Source: Cytobacillus gottheilii
GTDB taxonomy: Bacteria; Bacillota; Bacilli; Bacillales; Cytobacillaceae
NCBI RefSeq assembly: GCF_900166665.1
Contig: NZ_LT800494.1
Span: 2,968,421 to 3,032,420 of the forward strand
Direction: 5' to 3'
DNA: 64,000 nucleotides
Shown: piece after piece, positions 17,007 through 26,189 of the stretch
How positions within the stretch are numbered: position 1 is the first letter of the stretch
How the letters are laid out: the number at the start of each line of letters is the position of its first letter
Position numbers and translations under genes: made by a program
The notes under the pieces: generated by a model
What the model saw: only the letters and a program-made list of their open reading frames with translations
Told to the model about the DNA's origin: nothing
Database searches by the model: none

Positions 17007-17390
17007 AAAAGCGGAAGGCGCTTGCTCAGGGACGACAAGCTTAAGACAAGCCAGGCGAAAGGTCGTTCTTTGACCTTTTGAATGGATTGGCTTAAGACCT
17101 CGAGTCCCTAGCGCCTGGAGCTAGACAATAAGAAAAGCGGAAGTGGCTTGCTCAGACCCGACAAGCTTAAGACAAGCTGGCATAAAGGTTGTTCTTTAAC
17201 CTTTAGGACAGATTGACTTATGACCTCGAGCGGCTAGCCGCCGGAGCTAGACAATTCAAAAAGCGGAAGGCGCTTGCCCTTTTAATGAACGCAGACTAAG
17301 TTCGCCACGTCCTGTGGCAACGTCTGCACAACCCACATCCTGTGGGCCCCAAGCATAAGACAAGCCAGGCGAAAGGCGATGCCAGTAAGG
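17007..17390. repeat. Tandem array of extragenic repeat family 2 (three units)
   Basis: Three adjacent units, each beginning AAAAGCGGAAG and the first two ending GGAGCTAGACAA: about 17007-17128, 17133-17253 and a third from 17258. A typical unit runs GGCGCTTGCTC..GACGACAAGC, AAGCTTAAGACAAGC, an inner hairpin around GGTTGTTCTTTAACC, then GACCTCGAG..CTAG. The third unit is different: it carries an insert with two perfect hairpins, GCCAC-GTCCT-GTGGC and CCCACA-TCC-TGTGGG, and lacks the usual tail. The array lies upstream of the divergent ylbK and ylbJ. The insert recurs at 57030-57110. Confidence 0.85.
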
Positions 17391-17471
17391 CAATCATTAT
17401 TTAAAACATATTTTATCACTAAATGAAATGTGTTGCACAGTATGTTTACTTAAGCAAAGGGAGGATCTGCA

Positions 17472-18685
17472 TTGTTTCGTTCAAAATTAAAAACCATTGT
17501 TCTTGCACTTTCTGTAACGATGATGGCCATTTCGCTCATCTCATTTCCGCAGGAGTCTGTAGATGCTTCCATAAGAGGATTAGATATGTGGTGGGAAATT
17601 GTTTTTCCTTCGCTGCTTCCTTTTTTTATTGTTTCTGAAATGCTGATTGGCTTCGGAGTTGTTAAATTTATCGGGGTTATGCTTGAACCGCTTATGCGTC
17701 CTTTATTTCGGGTGCCTGGTGTAGGTGGATTTGCATGGGCAATGGGAATGGCTTCCGGATTTCCCGCTGGAGCCAAACTATCTGCCAGACTTCGGCAAGA
17801 GGGGCAATTAACAAGAGTAGAAGCGGAAAGGCTCGTCTCCTTTACAAATTGTTCTAACCCTCTGTTTATATTTGGTGCTGTTTCAGTCGGCTTTTTTGGA
17901 AACGCCAAGCTTGGTGTTATATTGGCACTCGCCCATTATCTAGGCAATTTCACCGTTGGCCTGCTGATGAGGTTTCACGGCCACAAAGAAGACAAAAAAC
18001 ATAAAGAAAGACAAAAAGCACCATCGCTTCGTAAAGCTTTATCAGCCTTACATAAAACAAGAATCAACGATAATCGCCCTATTGGAAAGTTACTGGGTGA
18101 CGCAGTCATGTCTTCTATTCAAACATTATTAATGATTGGCGGATTCATCATTTTATTCTCGGTAATTAATAAAATGCTCTTCCATGTTGGCATAACGGCC
18201 TTTTTAGCAAAAGGCATTGAAATGGCTCTGACCATGCTTCATTTCCCGATTGAACTTAGTCTGCCGCTCATTTCAGGACTTTTTGAGATCACCTTTGGCA
18301 GCCAGATGGCCAGTCAGGTGGATGAATCCACTTTAATGCACCAGGCAATTATCGTCAGCTTTGTACTTGGCTTTAGCGGTTTTAGCGTACAAGCCCAAGT
18401 AGCCAGCATACTGGCTCAAACAGATATTCGTTTTAAGCCATTCTTTTTTGCAAGAATTCTTCACAGTTGTTTTGCTGCTTTTTACGCTTATTTATTATGG
18501 GCGCCAATTTATGTTCGCTTTTACAGCAATGAGCCGACTTCTAATGCCATTCCTGTTTTTAATCTTGGTGAAGGCTTTATGCCAAAAGAAATGCTTGATT
18601 CAATGGCAGAGATTGGTCCTTTAGTGACCATTCTGGCGTTGATGGTTTATACAATTATTCTGGCAAAGAGAACCCTGGCAAAATA

Positions 18686-18686
<1 letters not shown>
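17472..18686 (+). CDS. ylbJ: Sporulation integral membrane protein YlbJ
   Basis: Polytopic membrane protein of the nucleoside-recognition (Gate) superfamily. In B. subtilis ylbJ is sigma-E controlled and needed for heat-resistant spores. The 404 residues contain about eight membrane helices in two related halves. Characteristic stretches are WWEIVFPSLLPFFIVSEMLIG, GVGGFAWAMGMASGFPAGAK and a second GLFEITFGSQMAS block, each half carrying a Pro/Gly-rich gate motif. The start is TTG, seven bases after GGGAGG. It is monocistronic and shares a terminator with coaD. Confidence 0.92.
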
Positions 18687-19245
<559 letters not shown>

Positions 19246-19320
19246 TCATGAAGACTTGTTGTAAAAACTTTGTTTTCTCAGCGTTTGGACAAAAAAATCA
19301 GGTCCTATGCCTTAATACCA

Positions 19321-19869
19321 TTATTTATTATAAATGGAAATAGAGATCATACCATAATTTTCATGCTTATATTGTTCAAAACCGCCAACATTTTCAGGCA
19401 GGTCCACATCTGAACCATGTTCGCAGATAATCATGCCTTTTTCCGAAAGCAAGTCCTCTTTATCTATCATTTCAATTAATTTTACTAGCTGCTGCTTTTT
19501 ATATGGAGGATCTAAAAATATGTAATCAAATACAAGCTCCCTCTTAATAATCGCCTTTAAGGCTCTTTCAGCATCATTACGATAGACTTCACTTTGTTCA
19601 GTAAAACCGCTTGCTGCAATATTATCGTGAATGGTCTGGATTGCCATCCGATCCCGATCAACAAAAATCACTTTGTCTACACCTCTGCTGAGTGCTTCAA
19701 TGCCTAATCCGCCGCTCCCGGCAAATAAATCAAGACACAGGCCACCTTCAAAGTAGGGACCAATCATATTAAATAATGCTTCTTTCACTTTATCAGTTGT
19801 CGGACGGGTAGTGTTTCCGGGGACTGGCTTTAAGCTTCTCCCTTTCTGTGAACCTGAAACAACTCTCAT
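19321..19869 (-). CDS. rsmD: 16S rRNA (guanine(966)-N(2))-methyltransferase
   Basis: RsmD (YlbH) methylates N2 of G966 in the 30S subunit. The 182 residues have the family start MRVVSGSQKGRSLKPVPG, TRPTTDKVKEALFNMIG, the SAM-binding LDLFAGSGGLGIEALSRG and the catalytic FLDPPYKK. All hallmarks are present and length is standard. It is followed by coaD at 126 bases, so co-transcription is probable. Upstream is a 570-base gap with an antiparallel RNA gene. Confidence 0.96.
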   Translation of the reverse strand: MRVVSGSQKGRSLKPVPGNTTRPTTDKVKEALFNMIGPYFEGGLCLDLFAGSGGLGIEALSRGVDKVIFVDRDRMAIQTIHDNIAASGFTEQSEVYRNDAERALKAIIKRELVFDYIFLDPPYKKQQLVKLIEMIDKEDLLSEKGMIICEHGSDVDLPENVGGFEQYKHENYGMISISIYNK

Positions 19870-20034
19870 ATTATCACCACTGCTACTATTTTCAATTTTT
19901 TTCTTCCCTATCCTATCATATTTGCCGTTCGCAATCCAACCAATATTTTGTAATCGCTCTCATTTTTTTCTTTATATAGACTGTTTTCGCAAACTTTGTT
20001 ACTTCCACATATATGGACAAAGTTTACAATACGA

Positions 20035-20095
20035 AGTACTCACTTTCCAGCGGAGAGATACCAAGCCTGCAGAGGTGTCTCGCACTCTTTCGCCT
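20035..20095. repeat. Remnant of repeat family 1
   Basis: Short decayed piece (CTTTCCAGCGGAGAGA, CCTGCAGAGGTGTCTCGC) resembling the reverse orientation of family 1. Too short to fold as the full element. Confidence 0.35.
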
Positions 20096-20194
20096 TACTG
20101 AACATAATACTAAAACATCTTTTAGTATGTCATTCTACAAAACACCAATTGCTCAAAAAAGAGTCTTATTTAAATATTATTTTTTCCAAATGTG

Positions 20195-20379
20195 TATAAT
20201 GACCTCTCTTGTGGAAATACTGTAATTAACAGCATCTATTCGAGGATGCTGTTGCCAACCGCGGAGAAGACTTACGTTTCCCCATAAGTTCTTCCTCCGG
20301 TTTCTCCTCTCCCTTTGCCTTCTATCCCTTATAGGATATAGAAGGACCCTGCAGAAATCTGCAGGGTTTTCTTTTTTTT
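20195..20379 (+). ncRNA. Hairpin-rich small RNA upstream of rsmD/ylbH, on the opposite strand
   Basis: A TATAAT at 20195-20200 is followed by four successive stems: ACAGCATC/GATGCTGT; GGAGAAGACTTA with TAAGTTCTTCCTCC (bulged); CTTCTATCCC with the GGATATAGAAG side; and ACCCTGCAGA/TCTGCAGGGT followed by TTTTCTTTTTTTT at 20346-20379. The T-tract shows plus-strand transcription, of about 173 nt, ending before the convergent gene at 20440. No ORF with a ribosome site is inside. Position matches the Rfam ylbH leader family, from memory only. The -35 is weak. Confidence 0.6.
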
Positions 20380-20439
20380 CTTCAAAATCATTCATGACAG
20401 CACGGGCAGTTCATCCGGTTTGGACCTGAGCCTGATGTG

Positions 20440-21858
20440 CTATTGGTTAACACTGATTGATATTTCAGAAGAATTTTCTTCAATTTGCAAATTAAAAATG
20501 GAATCTAGCCATTGCTTTTCCATATAGATGCTTCCATACATCATGGTTAATGGGTTTTGCAATAATCCATAATTATCTTCATTTAAAATAAAAATGTTTT
20601 TATTTAAATAAAAGCGATAGCTCTTATCTTTATTTTGAATTAAAACTGTCTCTTGCTCAGGCAAATATTGAACATGATAGCCGAAGTACTCTAGTGTTTC
20701 CTTTAATGGAAATAAACTTCTTGCCCCTTCATAAATCACATTGTTTTCCTTTTCTTCTCCTTGGACAATCAATGTGCGATCATCATAGTAAAATAAGGGG
20801 ATAAAGTCATCACTTTGACTATTAAGAGTATAAAAGCTTGTCCGTAATTCCATAATTTTTGTTAGTGCTGAATCAAGTTTTTCGGCCGTTAGTTCATGCG
20901 GCTCATTATGAATGGATGAAAAGAAGAGATCAAGCTCAAATTCTGACAGTTTTTCATTCATATCTGACAAAATTGCTTTCCCTTTTTGTGTATGTGCCTC
21001 ATTCCCCAGCGTTTGTGCAACAAACACGTCTGCAAGCCAGTCTTCAGCTAGTTCCAAAGAAGCAAACTTGTTATGATAATAATGTATTAACAGTTTATGC
21101 TCTAATGCTTTTTCCGTTATCTCTTTATTCTCAATCATTAAAGAGCCGCTTTCATAAGGCTGATGCTGATCTGTTATAACAATTGACAAATTATGAAAAT
21201 CATTCAATTCGCTAATGGCTTCAAAGGATGAAGACTCCAATACGGGCTGTTCAGCATAGTAATTAAAACCGGTATCTGTTTCATAATAAGTCAAGGGAGA
21301 TGCCTGCCAATATAAAGGAGATACATCCCCACTTCCCTCAAACGAGAAGTAATCAATATATTCCTTTTCTTTATACCCCTGTAAAGGTAATCCTGCCATC
21401 CAGGTGCCATCCCTGTTCACAGATTCTGTCACTTCAATATGTGTCTTAGAAATGCTCGTATCCACTAATCCAACTGTCCAGTGATCTAATAAAAAGGAAT
21501 TGCCTCTATCCTCAACTGGAATTGTATACGAGAAATGTAATTGACCGTCTTCACTGCTATAAAAGTATGGCTCCTCACTCTCTGCAATACAAGGGTTCCC
21601 ATTTGTATCAACACATTTAAAGTTAAACAGCTGTTGAGGCAGTGCTGCTTCATAAATAACCCCTTCTGCTAACCCGCTGACTTTTTGATGAACCGATAAT
21701 TCATTTGATGCTGTATAGATAGATATTGATTGAGTTATATTTGACGTTTCCGAACTGTCTGGGTCTTTTTGTTCAGAGAAGGCCTCCCATTGCCAGAAAA
21801 GCATACCGCTTATGGATGCCGACAGTATTATAATTATCAGTAAAAATGCTCTCCACAT
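20440..21858 (-). CDS. Secreted stalk-domain protein of unknown function
   Basis: A 472-residue exported protein I do not recognise by name. An N-terminal hydrophobic segment (about 4-22, no lipobox) acts as anchor or signal. The C-terminus (about 375-470: ARSLFPLKETLEYFGYHVQY, later SIYMEKQWLDSIFN) matches the copper-amine-oxidase N-terminal-like stalk domain used by Firmicutes for envelope attachment. The middle (about 235-285) has KLLIHYYHNK followed by EDWLADVFVAQ, spaced like HExxH...WLxE of gluzincin peptidases but without the first His-Glu pair. The ATG at 21858 is eight bases after AGGAG. No clear operon partner. Confidence 0.65.
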   Translation of the reverse strand: MWRAFLLIIIILSASISGMLFWQWEAFSEQKDPDSSETSNITQSISIYTASNELSVHQKVSGLAEGVIYEAALPQQLFNFKCVDTNGNPCIAESEEPYFYSSEDGQLHFSYTIPVEDRGNSFLLDHWTVGLVDTSISKTHIEVTESVNRDGTWMAGLPLQGYKEKEYIDYFSFEGSGDVSPLYWQASPLTYYETDTGFNYYAEQPVLESSSFEAISELNDFHNLSIVITDQHQPYESGSLMIENKEITEKALEHKLLIHYYHNKFASLELAEDWLADVFVAQTLGNEAHTQKGKAILSDMNEKLSEFELDLFFSSIHNEPHELTAEKLDSALTKIMELRTSFYTLNSQSDDFIPLFYYDDRTLIVQGEEKENNVIYEGARSLFPLKETLEYFGYHVQYLPEQETVLIQNKDKSYRFYLNKNIFILNEDNYGLLQNPLTMMYGSIYMEKQWLDSIFNLQIEENSSEISISVNQ

Positions 21859-22137
21859 CGTCATTCTCCTTTAAAATTCATGCTGAAAATAAGGCAGCCC
21901 TTTCCTTGTAGCCTACTATTCACAATTTAAACAAACTGCCTTATGATGAACAAGATGTCCTTTTTTTAAAGTGTATCAAAAACAGGGACATACGTCACAA
22001 GAAATTTACCGTTTTATAAGCAAAATACACCGTTTGGCATAATTTTTATTTTTAGGTAAAATTGTATAAAAGCGTTTTTTAAATACATTTAGCCAAAAGG
22101 ATGTAAACAATTTATCGTGAATAATGGAGGCATGACA

Positions 22138-22527
22138 ATGATTCAAAGATTTATTGAGTTAGGTGAAGGGTACTCTGACCTATATGAACTTCTTGAAATT
22201 GCATCTGCTAATAAACATCGTCTTACAAAAATGATGGCATTTCATACAAGTATAAACCATAAAGAGGTTACTTCACTTGCTGTTGTATTAAAACCAACTG
22301 CAGAAGGAAATTTCCAGCCGCTGTACATTTGCCTGGAGGGTATACCGAATCCAAACCTGATGAAAAACAAGCGCTACGACCTTTTTCAGGAGAAAGCAAA
22401 TGAAATGGGACAGACAATCATTGAGTTAAAAGTAAAATCTTCAGCGGAATTTGCGGAGAAAGAGTTATTTTACCAGTATTTAATCGGCATCTTGCGATTA
22501 AATCATTGCATTCCGCCACTTCAATAA
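22138..22527 (+). CDS. Conserved Bacillus protein beside ylbG (DUF7147-like)
   Basis: A 129-residue soluble protein, MIQRFIELGEGYSDLYELLEIA..., without signal, membrane segment or catalytic motif I can name. Relatives adjacent to ylbG in Bacillaceae are often labelled methylthioribose kinase in databases, which this size and sequence do not support. The start at 22138 is seven bases after TGGAGG; two earlier ATGs lack proper spacing. It converges with ylbG and shares its terminator. Function unknown. Confidence 0.7.
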   Translation: MIQRFIELGEGYSDLYELLEIASANKHRLTKMMAFHTSINHKEVTSLAVVLKPTAEGNFQPLYICLEGIPNPNLMKNKRYDLFQEKANEMGQTIIELKVKSSAEFAEKELFYQYLIGILRLNHCIPPLQ

Positions 22528-22530
22528 TAA

Positions 22531-22559
22531 AAAAAGGCGGGATGTATCCCCGCCTTTTT
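22531..22559. terminator. Bidirectional terminator between the 22138 gene and ylbG
   Basis: AAAAAGGCGGG-ATGTATC-CCCGCCTTTTT, a perfect stem with A5 and T5 flanks, directly between the two stop codons. Confidence 0.92.
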
Positions 22560-22563
22560 CTTA

Positions 22564-22839
22564 TTAAATGCCCATCTTATAATCGTATTCCTTTGCTTTA
22601 TCTGGCTTTGAGTTTTCAAACTCCATTTTTAAAAATGGTTTATATGAGGGTTCAGCATTTTTAACAAATGAATATGCATTTAACTTATTGATTAATGCTT
22701 CTGTTTCGTCCATGTCACAATACAAAACTACGTATTTCAACCTTTTTGATACAAAATGGACATTCCCAAATCTTCTTAACATTTTGGCTTGTTTTAGTGA
22801 ATAAAGCCAAACAATAATCCCTTGCCGTTGACCTAGCAT
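22564..22839 (-). CDS. ylbG: DUF2129 family protein YlbG
   Basis: A 91-residue cytosolic protein of the YlbG/DUF2129 family. It is basic in the N-half ([27 protein letters not shown]) with a ferredoxin-like alternation of strands and helices. No biochemical role is established. Location between ylbF and ylbH matches B. subtilis. Not obviously co-transcribed with ylbF, 298 bases upstream. Confidence 0.88.
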   Translation of the reverse strand: MLGQRQGIIVWLYSLKQAKMLRRFGNVHFVSKRLKYVVLYCDMDETEALINKLNAYSFVKNAEPSYKPFLKMEFENSKPDKAKEYDYKMGI

Positions 22840-22973
22840 ATATTTCCCTCACAATGACATTATTTTCTATAGTCTAGCATAAAAGGCTTTTTTTGTTCAA
22901 TTCAATATCCCAAATACGCAAGAACATAACTTAAATCTATTTTTAAAATCAGATACTCTTATTAGACTTTTGG

Positions 22974-23045
22974 AGTATTCGCTTTCCAGCGGGGCGTGAT
23001 GATCGCTCCTGCTGTGTGATACTCCTCACTCGTCTGAGCTGGAGT
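22974..23045. repeat. Short remnant of repeat family 1
   Basis: ATTCGCTTTCCAGCGGGGCG followed by CGCTCCTGC resembles one arm of family 1 in reverse orientation. It is the only recognisable content of the ylbF-ylbG gap. Confidence 0.4.
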
Positions 23046-23137
23046 TTTGATCAATTGTACAAATTATTAAAACAACAATCGCTCAGAAATTAAAAAACAA
23101 GAGAAGCAGCTTTGCTTCTCCAATTAATGATTCTATA

Positions 23138-23581
23138 TTAGGCTGAACAGCCGCAGCTTCCGCCAGACCCACAGCCGCCACCGCAGCTGCTGGAAGAAAA
23201 GTATGGACTTCCTGTTGGAACTTTAACGCTTAGTGAAACTGACTTTCCAATCATCATACCGATCTCATCAAGCATATTCTGCAATTGATTTTCTGCTAAA
23301 CGGAATTGTGCTACATTTTCATCCATATCCATTTCCCGTTTAACTTCCCGGATCGTCATCATCACTCTTTTATACTCAGGATGATATTTGCCAAAACGCT
23401 GAACTTCTTCATAGAGTTCCTTCAGCTCCGCAAAGGCAGCTATTTTCTGCTGGCTCTCTTTGCTATTCTTCAAGCTATTTAAACGTGCGCGATATTCCTC
23501 AGCAGCTTCTGATTGCATGATCATAAGTGAGAGTTCATCCGCAGCATCTAATATTTCCATTGTTTCTAAAGTAGCAAGCAT
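23138..23581 (-). CDS. ylbF: YlbF, Fe-S containing partner in the YaaT-YlbF-YmcA complex
   Basis: YlbF forms the Y-complex with YaaT and YmcA, which carries Fe-S clusters and promotes RNase Y maturation of operon mRNAs as well as biofilm, competence and sporulation. The 147 residues are an all-helical YlbF/YmcA domain (about 1-115) ending in a Ser/Gly/Cys tail with CGGGCGSGGSCGC: four cysteines fit for cluster ligation. GGAGGTGA precedes the ATG. The cysteine tail marks YlbF as opposed to its paralogue YmcA. Downstream, after 298 bases, is ylbG. Confidence 0.93.
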   Translation of the reverse strand: MLATLETMEILDAADELSLMIMQSEAAEEYRARLNSLKNSKESQQKIAAFAELKELYEEVQRFGKYHPEYKRVMMTIREVKREMDMDENVAQFRLAENQLQNMLDEIGMMIGKSVSLSVKVPTGSPYFSSSSCGGGCGSGGSCGCSA

Positions 23582-23639
23582 CTTTAGCTCACCTCCAATT
23601 CATATTTTATCATGAATGAAAAGAAAGCTAAAGTCTCCG

Positions 23640-24080
23640 CTACTGAACACGTACAGTGAATTCTTTTTTCATATCCTTATGATATGCACTATCATCCTTT
23701 TTCAAAACATCCAACTGGATGGTATGGGTACCTGAAGAAAGGTTTTTAATGATAAATGCAGCTGATGTGATATCCTCTTGTTTACGACCATTAATACGTA
23801 AACCGATTTTTGCTCTGTCTTCTCCGCTATCTTCCCGGAAAGACACTCCAGGAATGATGCACTCAACATAAACATTCTTTCCCTTAACCTGGTGTCTGAC
23901 AAAGAACTGAGGAACACTCTCCGAAGCAGCAGCTTGGACTGATAATGGTCCATCTTCCCCTTCAAATATATGTATAGGTTCAACAACAAGCTTCGTTTCA
24001 GGCTCAGGGATTTCATTTCCGCAGGCAGACAAAAACACCGAGTACGCAATCATCAAACAAAGCAGCCGTATCATTCTCAT
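23640..24080 (-). CDS. Predicted lipoprotein of unknown function
   Basis: A 146-residue protein with a signal peptide and lipobox LSAC (Cys20), so it is expected on the outer face of the membrane. The mature part is beta-rich (VEPIHIFEGEDGPLSV, SGTHTIQLDVLKKDD), reminiscent of an immunoglobulin-like fold. I do not recognise the family. It is inserted between ylbF and ylbE, a place without such a gene in B. subtilis as I recall it. A ribosome site GGAGTGA precedes the ATG. Confidence 0.7.
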   Translation of the reverse strand: MRMIRLLCLMIAYSVFLSACGNEIPEPETKLVVEPIHIFEGEDGPLSVQAAASESVPQFFVRHQVKGKNVYVECIIPGVSFREDSGEDRAKIGLRINGRKQEDITSAAFIIKNLSSGTHTIQLDVLKKDDSAYHKDMKKEFTVRVQ

Positions 24081-24275
24081 TTACGCTTCACTCCTTTGTG
24101 CCTTATTCTTCACAGGAGTGATCTTTTTTACTCTTACTTTTATAAAAAGTTTATATCAAGTAATACAGAATGACAGACCACAATTCGTTCATTAAATTCT
24201 TACGATAGCCAATACCTAAGCTTTTCATTAATGCAAAATACAAATGCGAAAAACATAGTCCCCTTTATAAGAAGA

Positions 24276-24515
24276 CTATGTTTGTGCGTTCATTGCCTGA
24301 AACATCCCCATCATCATCGAGGCCATCTGCACTCCGTTATTAAATTTTTCAACATGATGAGGAATCGTTTTCCGATGATGATGCAAAGAAGCAATTTCTA
24401 ATGCTTGCAGATCCATTGGGTTCCTTGTAAGTGTCCGATACCAATGAGGCTGTTCCCGGATAAAATTTCTTAGCTCCTGATTTTGTTCTATATATTCCAT
24501 TACTTCTCTTCTCAC
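24276..24515 (-). CDS. ylbE: YlbE family protein
   Basis: A 79-residue protein of unknown function conserved in Bacillus, with the family-typical REQPHWYRTLTRNPMDLQALE and a His-rich turn. The start is GTG, preceded by GGAGTGAGAATAC. It lies 13 bases after ylbD and the two are surely co-transcribed. The hydrophobic methionine-rich C-terminus (MASMMMGMFQAM) could be an amphipathic helix. Confidence 0.85.
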   Translation of the reverse strand: MRREVMEYIEQNQELRNFIREQPHWYRTLTRNPMDLQALEIASLHHHRKTIPHHVEKFNNGVQMASMMMGMFQAMNAQT

Positions 24516-24528
24516 GTATTCTCACTCC

Positions 24529-24933
24529 TTAATCTTTACGAAAACCAAACGGATTTGGCGGAGGATTATGATTAGTTCCTGGAGATTTACTGTCCGTTCC
24601 TCCTCCTTGGAAATTGCCAATTACTCCTTGTATGGCTGCCAATGCTTGACTGATATTTTGAACATACCCTTGCATTTGATTGGGGTCCATTTTCTTTAGC
24701 GATCCCAAAAGCGTCGCCATAAAATCAGATTTCTTATCTTCATCAGTTTCCTTCTGCTCATCACTGTCATTAGACGTATTCCACCTTGTATCCTCTTCAC
24801 CAAGCAGGTACCAGTCTTCATATAATTCCTGCCATGTATGCTTTCCTGATCTGACTTCCTTCACAAGCTCAGGATGGCCTTTTACAAATTCCTTAAATTT
24901 CTCGACAGAAGGATGGAGTTTTTTTTCCGCCAT
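24529..24933 (-). CDS. ylbD: Putative spore coat protein YlbD
   Basis: A 134-residue acidic, low-complexity protein of the YlbD family, annotated as a spore coat protein in B. subtilis. Seen: KLHPSVEKFKEFVKGHPELV and ELYEDWYLLGEEDTRW, then an Asp/Glu/Ser-rich linker and a Pro/Asn/Gly-rich tail. The ATG at 24933 is best placed behind GAGGTGAGC; a GTG three codons earlier is part of that site. It is followed at once by ylbE. Confidence 0.85.
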   Translation of the reverse strand: MAEKKLHPSVEKFKEFVKGHPELVKEVRSGKHTWQELYEDWYLLGEEDTRWNTSNDSDEQKETDEDKKSDFMATLLGSLKKMDPNQMQGYVQNISQALAAIQGVIGNFQGGGTDSKSPGTNHNPPPNPFGFRKD

Positions 24934-25083
24934 TTTGCTCACCTCATTCTGTTACAAGTGCCTATAATACGATATGTATTCAGCCTAAAAATGTGAATGT
25001 TTAAGGGATTCTTTATTTCTATGTTTCTTACTTCATATTGCCATGCAAAGAAATGCACGGTATCCTAGCAAAAAAATTCTGAT

Positions 25084-25115
25084 AAAAAAAGACGTTTCTT
25101 ACGGATAAGAAACGC
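25084..25115 (-). terminator. Terminator of ylbC
   Basis: Minus-strand stem GGCGTTTCTTA-TCCG-TAAGAAACGTC followed by T7; 16 bases after the ylbC stop. Confidence 0.9.
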
Positions 25116-25130
25116 CTGACAAAACCTCTT

Positions 25131-26189
25131 TTATTGCTGCCATTTTTCAATAAAGTTTTGGGTGTAATGCTTTTCAATAACACCTACTCCAAGGTGGGTG
25201 AATTTTTCGTTCAGAAGACTTTCCCTGTGGCCTTTACTGTTAAGCCAGCCTTCAACGACAGCTGGTGCGTCGATATAATTTGCTGCAATATTTTCCCCTG
25301 CCGAAAGATAAGTAACCTCTCCAGCTTCAAGACGGTCGGATAGCTCTCCATACCTTTCTGATGTATGAGAGAATACTTCTGTTTCAAACATGTCAATGCT
25401 ATGTCCTAGAGCCACTTGTGCTGTTTTATCATCCCATTCTAACGGCTGTACCTCATGGCGGACACGAAGTACATTGGTAATGTCTAAAATTTGGCGCTCA
25501 ATCCCTCTGTTAACTAGCTCGTTGTCCTCAGCTTCCGTCCCAGCCTCCAGCAGTTCACCTCTATACACCATTTCATACGGTCTCAGTTTTATAAGTGTTT
25601 CTGTATTTACGAACCTCACACTCGATAAACTACCTGTAAATTTATCTATATAAAGGAGAGCAAACACATCACCAAGCCGGATAATCGGTCGTGTATTTAA
25701 ATCTTCCTCGGATAATTCAAAACGATAAGAGCTATCATTATATTCAATATTTACATTTGCATCCGCAAAGATGGATGCATAGAGTTCAGAAGCAGCCTGA
25801 CCAATTTTAAAAGGAGCCACATCCGTTTCATTGCCAGTTGCAAAAACAGTTACCGCCTGTTCATTTTCAATTCCGATCTGCATATAATTATGATCATTTA
25901 TTGCATATATCCACCATTCATAATCGTATAAAGAAGGATCGATCCTTTGCGGTTCTCCATATAAATCTACAAGCTCTTGCTGAGACTTGCCGATCAGGGT
26001 AGCTAGCCCATTTTCCGGCATTTCAATCCCTGAATTGCTTTCATCAGCCTGCTCTAACGTTTGATTTTGCTGTGGTTCAGCATTTTCTTCAGGAATTAAG
26101 ATTTCCTGTTCTTCACTTGTAAAATCAAAATAAAGCCAAATAAGTAAAAATGCAGCTATAAGTGCTAAAATTCTAACTAAATTTCGCAA
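25131..26189 (-). CDS. ylbC: CAP-domain protein YlbC with membrane anchor
   Basis: Extracellular or membrane-tethered protein of the CAP/SCP/PR1 superfamily. The 352 residues have an N-terminal hydrophobic anchor (about 5-24), an acidic linker, a CAP-associated N-terminal domain (about 60-200, starting LIGKSQQELVDLYGEP) and a C-terminal CAP domain (about 225-345). The latter holds HSIDMFETEVFSHTSERYGE and SAGENIAANY, with the cavity histidines and glutamate. Specific role unknown. It is the last ylb gene before the cytochrome oxidase block. Confidence 0.9.
   Translation of the reverse strand: MRNLVRILALIAAFLLIWLYFDFTSEEQEILIPEENAEPQQNQTLEQADESNSGIEMPENGLATLIGKSQQELVDLYGEPQRIDPSLYDYEWWIYAINDHNYMQIGIENEQAVTVFATGNETDVAPFKIGQAASELYASIFADANVNIEYNDSSYRFELSEEDLNTRPIIRLGDVFALLYIDKFTGSLSSVRFVNTETLIKLRPYEMVYRGELLEAGTEAEDNELVNRGIERQILDITNVLRVRHEVQPLEWDDKTAQVALGHSIDMFETEVFSHTSERYGELSDRLEAGEVTYLSAGENIAANYIDAPAVVEGWLNSKGHRESLLNEKFTHLGVGVIEKHYTQNFIEKWQQ

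Noticed and set aside
17007..17390. CRISPR array
   Set aside because: The three units are adjacent 120-base repeats, without short direct repeats separated by unique spacers.
17450..17908. Minus-strand ORF of 152 codons
   Set aside because: Antisense shadow of ylbJ, which has the correct start, membrane helices and family motifs.
20958..21120. Active zinc peptidase in the stalk-domain protein
   Set aside because: The first HE of HExxH is absent, so I only keep it as a possible inactive relative.
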